The notes below the pieces were generated by a model. That model saw only the letters and a program-made list of their open reading frames with translations. It searched no databases and was not told the origin of the DNA. DNA of 10,600 nt, taken from positions 1-10,600 of the forward strand of contig JAEZUR010000114.1 of NCBI GenBank assembly GCA_023420935.1, in the 5' to 3' direction. The stretch's first letter is position 1, and every line of letters begins with the position of its first letter. Below, in pieces: positions 1 to 6,542 of this stretch. The position numbers and the translations under genes were made by a program. This DNA is from Bacillota bacterium (GTDB taxonomy: Bacteria; Bacillota; Clostridia; Lachnospirales; Lachnospiraceae).

Positions 1-1
1 G

Positions 2-487
2 GACTATATCATTGATACGAGTCAGCTGTTAATAAGGGAATTAAAAGCACAGATTGATAAAATATTTGTGAACCATGAAAAATATAATAATTTTTATGTT
101 ACGGTACTCTCGTTTGGATATAAATACGGAATTCCTACTGATTCCGACCTGGTATTTGATGTTAGATTTTTACCAAATCCCTATTATATACCAGAGCTAA
201 AATCCAAGACAGGAAATGACAAAGATGTATTTGATTTCGTAATGAAATCAGAGGCAGCTGAATTATTTCTTGGTAAACTAGAAGATATGTTAAAATTCTT
301 AATACCAAATTACATTATTGAGGGCAAAAATCAATTGGTAGTAAGTATTGGTTGTACCGGTGGAAAACATCGTTCTGTTACCTTATCAAATGCTATAGTT
401 GGTCGTTTAACGGGACTGGATTTTGGCATTAAAGTGGAACATAGGGATATTGAGAAGGATGCGATCCGGAAAAATGGAAGTTTTTAG
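2..487 (+). CDS. rapZ: RapZ family protein (YvcJ-like), C-terminal part, 5' end outside window
   Basis: The reading frame is open from base 2, so the gene enters from the left; about 161 residues are visible of a family that is usually about 285-295. The visible part is the RapZ C-terminal domain: a V-x-S-F-G-Y-K-Y-G-I-P block, then D-V-R-F-L-P-N-P-Y-Y, then the signature G-C-T-G-G-K-H-R-S-V, and H-R-D-I-E-K-D near the end. The N-terminal P-loop NTPase domain must lie upstream. RapZ in E. coli binds glucosamine-6-phosphate and controls GlmZ small RNA decay; in Bacillus the homologue YvcJ is a nucleotide-hydrolysing protein linked to competence. The role here is probably sensing of amino-sugar or cell-wall precursor state, but the RNA-adaptor job is not established in Firmicutes. 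An internal GTG at 68 is not a credible start because conserved sequence continues upstream. whiA follows after 11 bases, which suggests one operon. Confidence 0.95.
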   Translation, partial: DYIIDTSQLLIRELKAQIDKIFVNHEKYNNFYVTVLSFGYKYGIPTDSDLVFDVRFLPNPYYIPELKSKTGNDKDVFDFVMKSEAAELFLGKLEDMLKFLIPNYIIEGKNQLVVSIGCTGGKHRSVTLSNAIVGRLTGLDFGIKVEHRDIEKDAIRKNGSF

Positions 488-498
488 AGGGAGTTAAC

Positions 499-1455
499 AT
501 GTCATTTTCAAGAGATGTGAAAGATGAATTATCGAAACAGATTAGCACAGCCAGGCATTGCCAGATAGCAGAAATTGCAGCGATTATAAGTATGTGTGGT
601 AGTATTTCCATTACAGATGAGAATAATTATTTTATTAAAATTCATACAGAAAACTTGACAGTTGCAAGAAAATACTTTATTTTAATAAAGACAACGTTTC
701 ATACACAAGTGGAAGTTGTTGTCAAACAGAATGTAAGTCTGAAAAGAAGTAAAACGTATACATTACTCATCAAAGATGCGGAAGCATCCTTACGAATCCT
801 TAAGGCAACCAAGCTAATCGATGAGTTAGGAGAGATTAAAGAAAATCTTTCGATCGTTAGTAATCTAGTGATACAGAATACTTGTTGTAAGAGAGCATTT
901 ATCAGAGGAGCATTCTTGGCCACCGGTTCTATCAGTGATCCGGAAAAAACTTATCATTTTGAAATTGTAACGGTTGCCAAACCAAAGGCCAAGCAACTAC
1001 AGGATATAATCAATTCATTCGATATTGATGCTAAAATTGTAATTCGGAAAAGATACTTTGTAGTCTATGTAAAAGAAGGTTCACAAATCGTTGATTTACT
1101 GAATATAATGGAAGCACATGTTTCCCTAATGAATCTGGAAAATGTGCGCATATTAAAAGAAATGCGTAATTCAATCAATCGAAAAGTGAATTGTGAGACA
1201 GCAAATATTGGGAAGACCGTATTGGCGGCATCAAAGCAAATGGATGATATCGAATATATTAGAGATACTATTGGTTTAAGTGACTTATCAGAGGGCTTAG
1301 AGGACGTTGCAAGGCTTCGAATCGAGCATCCTGAGGCATCACTAAAAGAATTAGGAGCATTGCTTAATCCGCCTATAGGGAAATCAGGTGTAAATCATAG
1401 ATTGAGAAAACTAAGCATTATTGCCGATAATTTAAGGGAACAAAAGGAGGAATAG
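499..1455 (+). CDS. whiA: DNA-binding protein WhiA
   Basis: 318 residues, normal for WhiA (about 310-330). The N-terminus S-F-S-R-D-V-K-D-E-L-S is the usual WhiA opening. Residues about 20-215 form the degenerate two-lobed LAGLIDADG homing-endonuclease-like fold, with R-G-A-F-L-A-T-G-S-I at 136-145 as the recognisable second LAGLIDADG-type helix. A conserved A-N-I-G-K-T stretch (235-240) leads into the C-terminal helix-turn-helix at about 265-308 (E-D-V-A-R-L-R, then L-K-E-L-G, then G-K-S-G-V-N-H-R-L-R-K-L). WhiA regulates sporulation and division genes in Streptomyces and affects cell division and chromosome segregation in Bacillus; nuclease activity is lost in the family. The start is supported by AGAGGGAG at 486-493, which overlaps the rapZ stop. 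In Bacillus a yvcK (glmR) gene normally lies between rapZ and whiA; here it is absent. The HPr-like gene starts 3 bases after the stop. Confidence 0.97.
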   Translation: MSFSRDVKDELSKQISTARHCQIAEIAAIISMCGSISITDENNYFIKIHTENLTVARKYFILIKTTFHTQVEVVVKQNVSLKRSKTYTLLIKDAEASLRILKATKLIDELGEIKENLSIVSNLVIQNTCCKRAFIRGAFLATGSISDPEKTYHFEIVTVAKPKAKQLQDIINSFDIDAKIVIRKRYFVVYVKEGSQIVDLLNIMEAHVSLMNLENVRILKEMRNSINRKVNCETANIGKTVLAASKQMDDIEYIRDTIGLSDLSEGLEDVARLRIEHPEASLKELGALLNPPIGKSGVNHRLRKLSIIADNLREQKEE

Positions 1456-1458
1456 GTT

Positions 1459-1716
1459 ATGGTAACAAAAAAGATAACAATTAAGATTCCAACTGGTTTA
1501 GAGGCAAGACCGGTTGCATTACTCGTACAGGTAGCTAGTCAATACGATAGTAATATCTATGTGGAATGTGAAGAGAAAAAAGTAAATGCCAAAAGTATTA
1601 TGGGAATGATGAGTTTAGGTCTTGCAGCTGGCGAAGAAGTAACTGTTTCAGCAAACGGCCATGACGAAGAAGTTGCCATGGAAAATATAGAAAAATACTT
1701 AAGTAGTAGCAAATAA
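1459..1716 (+). CDS. crh: Crh-like HPr-family protein (Glu15, Ser46)
   Basis: 85 residues, the size of HPr/Crh, covering the complete open-faced beta-sandwich fold. In PTS HPr the phosphocarrier site is G-L-H-A-R-P with His15; here the same block reads G-L-E-A-R-P with Glu exactly at residue 15, so the protein cannot take a phosphate from Enzyme I at that site. The regulatory site is intact: V-N-A-K-S-I-M-G-M-M places Ser at residue 46, the residue phosphorylated by HPr kinase. Bacillus Crh shows the same combination (Gln15, Ser46) and is likewise encoded behind whiA (yvcL). The likely role is therefore regulatory: Ser46-phosphorylated partner of CcpA-type regulators or a sensor of glycolytic flux, in the cytoplasm. 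The symbol rests on this analogy; a neutral name would be HPr family protein. AAAGGAGG at 1443-1450, inside the end of whiA, supports the start. Confidence 0.85.
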   Translation: MVTKKITIKIPTGLEARPVALLVQVASQYDSNIYVECEEKKVNAKSIMGMMSLGLAAGEEVTVSANGHDEEVAMENIEKYLSSSK

Positions 1717-1720
1717 TCGC

Positions 1721-1739
1721 GCAGGCAAGTATTGCCTGC
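1721..1739 (+). other. Short perfect hairpin directly after the crh-like gene
   Basis: GCAGGCAA at 1721-1728 pairs perfectly with TTGCCTGC at 1732-1739 around a 3-base loop. There is no T-run behind it, so it is not a terminator by itself. It could protect the 3' end of the rapZ-whiA-crh message or pause polymerase before the terminator that follows. Confidence 0.55.
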
Positions 1740-1799
1740 ACAAATAAAGAGGAGAATCAAAGCATGCTTGCATAAGCTTTGATTCTTCTTTTTATTTGT
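1740..1799 (+). terminator. Intrinsic terminator, possibly bidirectional, closing the rapZ-whiA-crh operon
   Basis: Bases 1740-1763 pair with 1776-1799 as a 24-bp stem with two G-T wobbles and no bulge; the loop is 12 bases and contains a small ATGC/GCAT self-complement. The descending arm is T-rich (CTTCTTTTTATTTGT), giving the U-tract for the plus strand. The ascending arm is A-rich, so the minus strand also carries a weaker U-rich end. Confidence 0.85.
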
Positions 1800-1850
1800 A
1801 TAGGCGGGCTGCTTTGTCAAAAATTCACCCTAGCAAATTCCCTCAAAAAA

Positions 1851-1859
1851 TGTTATATT
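1851..1859 (+). promoter_or_regulatory. Probable extended -10 promoter for dnaE
   Basis: TG-T-TATATT at 1851-1859 fits an extended -10 element (TGnTATAAT). No good -35 lies at the expected distance; TAGCAA at 1831-1836 is the best match and is poor. A promoter is expected here because a strong terminator ends at 1799 and dnaE begins at 1919. Confidence 0.4.
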
Positions 1860-1918
1860 AAAGAGTAAATGAATGAAACACAACAACGTCCATCACACCG
1901 GACAGATAGGAGCCAAAC

Positions 1919-4900
1919 ATGAATTTTACACACTTACACGTTCATACTGAATTCAGCCTGTTAGATGGATCTAGTAAAATTAAAGAATTAGTGGCCAGAA
2001 CCAAGGAATTGGGTATGGATAGCATTGCAATTACTGACCACGGTGTCATGTTTGGAGTAATTGAGTTTTATCGAGCTGCCATGGCAGTTGGCATTAAACC
2101 AATTATAGGTTGTGAAGTATATGTAGCACCTAATTCCAGATTTGATCGAGAAACTGGATCTTCTGATGAACGATATAATCATTTAGTCCTTCTGGCAGAG
2201 AATAATACGGGATACAACAATTTGATGAAAATAGTATCCAAAGGTTTTACAGAAGGATTTTATTATAAACCACGTGTAGATTATGAAGTGTTAAAGGAAC
2301 ACAGCGAGGGAATTATAGCATTAAGTGCCTGTTTAGCAGGAGAAGTAGCCATGCAGATTCGACGAGGCTTCTATGAAGAAGGTAAGAAGGCAGCACTTAG
2401 ACTTAGAGACATCTTTGGTCCGGATCATTTCTTTTTAGAATTACAAGATCATGGGATTCCAGAACAAGCAACTGTAAATCAAGGTTTGATCCGCATGAGT
2501 AGTGAGACAGGAATCAAACTAGTAGCTACCAATGATATCCACTATACTTTTGCAACCGATGAACAAGCACATGATATTTTACTCTGTATTCAGACTCAGA
2601 AGAAAGTCACTGATGAGAATCGAATGCGCTATGAAGGTGGTCAATATTTTCTGAAATCGCCAGAAGAAATGCTGGCTTTATTTCCATATGCCAAGGAAGC
2701 ATTGGAAAATACATATGAGATTGCCAAACGATGCAATGTTGAAATTGAATTTGGGGAATATAAATTACCAAGATATGATGTTCCAGAAGGCTATACTGCC
2801 TGGGATTATCTGCGTAAGCTTTGTTTTGAAGGACTGGAGAAACGATATCCAGATACACCAGATGAGCTAAAACAAAGATTAGAGTATGAATTAGAAACCA
2901 TTCATGACATGGGATTTGTGGATTATTTCTTGATTACTTGGGATTTTATTAAATATGCCAAAGATCATAACATAATGGTTGGTCCTGGTAGAGGATCGGC
3001 AGCAGGCAGTATTGTTGCTTATAGTTTAGAGATTACCGATATTGATCCCATCAAATACAACTTACTGTTTGAGCGTTTCCTTAACCCAGAACGACTTACG
3101 ATGCCCGATATCGATATTGACTTCTGCTTCGAGAGAAGACAGGAGGTCATCGATTATGTTGTTGAAAAATATGGAAAAGAACGCGTTGTTCAAATTGTTA
3201 CCTTTGGAACTATGGCAGCCAAGGCGGTTATTCGTGATGTAGGAAGAGCCTTGGATTTAGGTTATGCCTATGTAGATACCATTGCCAAAATGATACCAAC
3301 TGAGCTAGGTATCACCATTGAAAAGGCGTTAAAACTCAATCAAGAACTAGCAAGTTTATATAATAACGATGAGCAAGCGAAGTATTTATTAGATATGTCC
3401 ATGCGTTTGGAAGGTCTACCAAGACATACCTCCATGCATGCGGCTGGAGTTGTAATTAGTAAAGAACCAGTGGTAGAATATGTACCACTCTCACGTGCTT
3501 CGGATGAAACCATAACTACCCAGTTTACTATGACTACATTAGAGGAACTTGGGCTTTTGAAAATGGATTTCCTTGGACTTAGAACCTTAACCGTTATCCA
3601 GAGTGCCGTAGAGATTATTAATAAAAATAATGGAAATCTTAATATGGATTCCATAGATTATAATGATAAGAATGTATTTGATCTAATTGGTTCCGGAAAG
3701 ACAGAAGGCGTGTTCCAGTTAGAAAGTGCTGGGATGAAGAGCTTTATGAAAGAATTAAAGCCAGAAAACTTAGAAGATATCATAGCCGGTATCTCTCTAT
3801 ACCGTCCAGGTCCTATGGATTTCATACCAAAGTATATTAAAGGAAAAAATAATCAGGGTAGTATTAAATATGAATGCGCAGAATTAGAACCAATTTTAGC
3901 TCCTACCTATGGATGTATTGTATACCAAGAACAGGTTATGCAGATTGTTCGAGACTTAGCAGGTTACAGTTATGGACGAAGTGACTTGGTGCGTCGTGCT
4001 ATGTCTAAGAAAAAAGCATCTGTTATGGAGAAGGAAAGACAGAATTTCGTATATGGGAACCCAGACGAAGGCGTAGATGGGTGCATGAAGAAAGGTATTT
4101 CAGAGGAAGTGGCTAACCATATCTTTGATGAAATGACTGATTTTGCAAAATATGCGTTTAATAAATCTCATGCAGCAGCGTATGCAGTGGTATCTTATCA
4201 GACTGCCTATTTAAAATGCTATTATCCAGTGGAATTTATGGCAGCTTTAATGACTTCTGTTATTGATAATACAGGAAAAGTATCAGAATATATTATGAAC
4301 TGTCGACAGATGGGGATTAACATCTTGCCTCCAGATATTAATGAAGGTGAGGCAAAGTTCTCTGTATCGGAACAGTCTATACGTTATGGCTTATCTGCGA
4401 TAAAAGGTCTTGGTAAGCCGGTAATTGATGGAATCGTTCTAGAACGAGAACTAAATGGAAGATATACTACTCTGAAAGATTTTGCATCTAGATTATCCGG
4501 AAAAGAAGTGAATAAGAGAACCATTGAAAGTTTTATTAAGTCTGGTGCCATGGACAGTTTGCCAGGAACAAGACGCCAGAAAATGGAGGTCTATGTTCAG
4601 GTATTGGATGGAATCAACCAAGAAAAGAAAAAGAATATGAGTGGTCAGATGAGTCTATTCGATTTCGCCAGTGAGGAAGAAAAAGAAGACTTTGAAGTAA
4701 GAATGCCAGATGTAGGAGAATTTGATAATGAACTTCTTTTGGCCTTTGAAAAAGAAGTACTAGGAATCTATGTAAGTGGACATCCTATGGGTGAATATGA
4801 GCAAATGTGGCGTAATAATATAACTCGAACTAGTATGGATTTTGCAATTGAGGAAGAGTCAGATTCCGTAAATGTGGCAGATGGTGAAATGGCAGTTATT

Positions 4901-5398
4901 GGCGGAATCATTACATCCAAAACCATTAAAACAACAAGAAACAACAGTATGATGGCATTTATTACAATAGAAGACTTAACCGGAGTTGTTGAGGTTATTA
5001 TATTCCCAAGGGATTACGAAAAAAGTAAGAATATGCTTATTGAAGATAACAAAGTTTTTATCAAAGGCAAAGTAACAGTAGAAGAGGACAAGCCCGCTAA
5101 GCTAATTTGCCAGGAAATTACTCCGTTCGATCAGGTTTCTAGGGAATTATGGATAAAGTTTTCGGACAAAGAAAACTTTATGAGTAATGAACAAAAACTA
5201 TACCAAGTTTTGTGCGATTATGACGGTAATGATGAAGTTTGTATTTTCTTGGAGTGTGAAAAAGCAATAAAACGACTACCGAAAAGTAAAAATATTAAGG
5301 CAGAAAAAGGTTTGATAGAGAAGCTGGGTCAAATGTTTTCGCCCGAAAATATTAAACTTGTTGAAAAAAGTATTGAAAAGCGACAAGAAAAGAGGTAG
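1919..5398 (+). CDS. dnaE: DNA polymerase III subunit alpha (DnaE)
   Basis: 1159 residues, the normal length of a DnaE-type replicative polymerase. Order of domains: PHP domain (about 1-270); palm with G-P-G-R-G-S at 355-360 and the catalytic P-D-I-D-I-D-F at 396-402 (Asp397 and Asp399 bind the metals); fingers and tail to about 820; helix-hairpin-helix region with I-K-G-L-G near 830; clamp-binding motif Q-M-S-L-F at 910-914; OB fold at about 990-1060. All nine expected PHP metal ligands can be picked out (His7, His9, Asp16, His41, Glu66, His88, Cys138, Asp206, His208), unlike E. coli, where several are lost. There is no DnaQ-type exonuclease domain. Firmicutes normally also carry PolC, so this DnaE probably extends primers or shares lagging-strand synthesis. 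AGGAG at 1908-1912, six bases before the ATG, supports the start. pfkA follows after 74 bases with no terminator between. Confidence 0.98.
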   Translation: MNFTHLHVHTEFSLLDGSSKIKELVARTKELGMDSIAITDHGVMFGVIEFYRAAMAVGIKPIIGCEVYVAPNSRFDRETGSSDERYNHLVLLAENNTGYNNLMKIVSKGFTEGFYYKPRVDYEVLKEHSEGIIALSACLAGEVAMQIRRGFYEEGKKAALRLRDIFGPDHFFLELQDHGIPEQATVNQGLIRMSSETGIKLVATNDIHYTFATDEQAHDILLCIQTQKKVTDENRMRYEGGQYFLKSPEEMLALFPYAKEALENTYEIAKRCNVEIEFGEYKLPRYDVPEGYTAWDYLRKLCFEGLEKRYPDTPDELKQRLEYELETIHDMGFVDYFLITWDFIKYAKDHNIMVGPGRGSAAGSIVAYSLEITDIDPIKYNLLFERFLNPERLTMPDIDIDFCFERRQEVIDYVVEKYGKERVVQIVTFGTMAAKAVIRDVGRALDLGYAYVDTIAKMIPTELGITIEKALKLNQELASLYNNDEQAKYLLDMSMRLEGLPRHTSMHAAGVVISKEPVVEYVPLSRASDETITTQFTMTTLEELGLLKMDFLGLRTLTVIQSAVEIINKNNGNLNMDSIDYNDKNVFDLIGSGKTEGVFQLESAGMKSFMKELKPENLEDIIAGISLYRPGPMDFIPKYIKGKNNQGSIKYECAELEPILAPTYGCIVYQEQVMQIVRDLAGYSYGRSDLVRRAMSKKKASVMEKERQNFVYGNPDEGVDGCMKKGISEEVANHIFDEMTDFAKYAFNKSHAAAYAVVSYQTAYLKCYYPVEFMAALMTSVIDNTGKVSEYIMNCRQMGINILPPDINEGEAKFSVSEQSIRYGLSAIKGLGKPVIDGIVLERELNGRYTTLKDFASRLSGKEVNKRTIESFIKSGAMDSLPGTRRQKMEVYVQVLDGINQEKKKNMSGQMSLFDFASEEEKEDFEVRMPDVGEFDNELLLAFEKEVLGIYVSGHPMGEYEQMWRNNITRTSMDFAIEEESDSVNVADGEMAVIGGIITSKTIKTTRNNSMMAFITIEDLTGVVEVIIFPRDYEKSKNMLIEDNKVFIKGKVTVEEDKPAKLICQEITPFDQVSRELWIKFSDKENFMSNEQKLYQVLCDYDGNDEVCIFLECEKAIKRLPKSKNIKAEKGLIEKLGQMFSPENIKLVEKSIEKRQEKR

Positions 5399-5472
5399 AA
5401 TAAGTCTGATTTAGATTTTTCGCAAATTTTTGTAATTTATTATATAAATATCCTAGTTGGAGGTAATATTTC

Positions 5473-6444
5473 ATGTCAAATGTAAAAACAATTGGCGTTT
5501 TAACAAGCGGCGGAGACGCACCTGGAATGAACGCAACGATCAGAGCTGTAGTTAGAACAGCATTAGCAAATGGGCTAAATGTAAAAGGTATCAGAAGAGG
5601 TTATACTGGATTATTAGAAGAAGATATCATTGATATGGATTCACATAGTGTTTCTGACATCATTCAAAGAGGTGGTACAATTCTTTACACTGCACGTTGT
5701 CCAGAATTCAGAACTGAAGAAGGTCAGAAAAAAGGCGCAGAGATCTGTAGAAAACATGGAATTGATGGACTAGTTGTTATTGGTGGAGACGGTTCTTTCC
5801 AGGGAGCAAGAAAATTGGCCAACCTTGGTATTAATACAGTAGGACTTCCAGGAACAATCGATCTTGATATCGCATGTACAGATTATACAATTGGTTTTGA
5901 TACAGCAATTAATACTGCAATGGAAGCGATTGATAAAGTTAGAGATACTTCTACTTCACATGAAAGATGTTCTATCATTGAAGTAATGGGAAGGAATGCA
6001 GGTTATATTGCATTATGGTGTGGTATCGCTAATGGTGCAGAAGACATATTAATCACAGAACGTTATGATCATGATGAACAAAAGATCATTGATAACATAA
6101 TTGAAAAACGTTCTAAAGGAAAGAAACATTACATCATTATTAATGCAGAAGGAATTGGCGATTCCTATGGAATGGCTAAGAGAATAGAAGAAGCAACTGG
6201 TATGGAAACAAGAGCAACCATCATTGGACACATTCAAAGAGGTGGTAGCCCAACATGTAAAGATAGAGTTTATGCATCTGCTATGGGTGCGAAAGCAGTT
6301 GATCTTTTAGTTGAAGGTGCAACGAATCGAGTAGTTGGTTATAGAAATGGTCAGTTTGTTGACTATGATATTCAAGAAGCCCTTTCTATGGAAAAAGACA
6401 TTGATCAATATCTTTATGATATGTCAAGAAACTTATCCAAATAA
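5473..6444 (+). CDS. pfkA: ATP-dependent 6-phosphofructokinase
   Basis: 323 residues, typical for bacterial PfkA (about 320). It phosphorylates fructose 6-phosphate to fructose 1,6-bisphosphate, the committed step of glycolysis, in the cytoplasm. Visible motifs: G-V-L-T-S-G-G-D-A-P-G-M-N at 8-20 (nucleotide loop), G-G-D-G-S at 104-108 with Gly107 indicating ATP and not pyrophosphate use, P-G-T-I-D at 126-130 (catalytic Asp130), M-G-R at 172-174, and H-I-Q-R-G-G-S-P-T at 253-261 (sugar phosphate binding). Oddity: the canonical T-I-D-N-D is T-I-D-L-D here, with Leu131. This may be normal for its clostridial subgroup. TTGGAGG at 5457-5463 lies nine bases before the ATG. The 74-base gap from dnaE is very A/T-rich (TATATAAATA at 5441-5450), so a private promoter is possible, but no convincing -35 is seen. 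Confidence 0.97.
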   Translation: MSNVKTIGVLTSGGDAPGMNATIRAVVRTALANGLNVKGIRRGYTGLLEEDIIDMDSHSVSDIIQRGGTILYTARCPEFRTEEGQKKGAEICRKHGIDGLVVIGGDGSFQGARKLANLGINTVGLPGTIDLDIACTDYTIGFDTAINTAMEAIDKVRDTSTSHERCSIIEVMGRNAGYIALWCGIANGAEDILITERYDHDEQKIIDNIIEKRSKGKKHYIIINAEGIGDSYGMAKRIEEATGMETRATIIGHIQRGGSPTCKDRVYASAMGAKAVDLLVEGATNRVVGYRNGQFVDYDIQEALSMEKDIDQYLYDMSRNLSK

Positions 6445-6475
6445 TATATAATTAATATAAATATTTTATAAGTTG

Positions 6476-6520
6476 AGAACACCCGAATCATAAGGTAAGT
6501 AATTATGATTCGGGTGTTCT
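6476..6520 (+). terminator. Perfect 18-bp inverted repeat after pfkA; terminator-like but without a U-tract
   Basis: AGAACACCCGAATCATAA at 6476-6493 is the exact reverse complement of 6503-6520; the loop is 9 bases. The flank (AATAACAAAAAAGAGG) has no T-run, and the next gene's ribosome binding site starts only 11 bases after the stem. It may stop transcription inefficiently, stabilise the pfkA 3' end, or bind a protein as a palindromic operator. Confidence 0.6.
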
Positions 6521-6542
6521 AATAACAAAAAAGAGGCGATTT

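Noticed and set aside
68..487. GTG at 68 as the start of a short separate protein
   Set aside because: The frame is open and RapZ-like from base 2, so the gene is simply cut by the window edge.
1557..1820. Minus-strand frame of 87 codons over the crh-like gene
   Set aside because: It crosses a strong terminator stem and lies antisense to a conserved gene; no ribosome binding site seen.
3340..3654. Minus-strand frame of 104 codons inside dnaE
   Set aside because: Antisense shadow of a highly conserved coding region with no start signal.
5420..5448. Promoter for pfkA with TATAAA at 5443-5448
   Set aside because: The region is A/T-rich enough to give such matches by chance, and the bases at the -35 distance (TCGCAA) match poorly.
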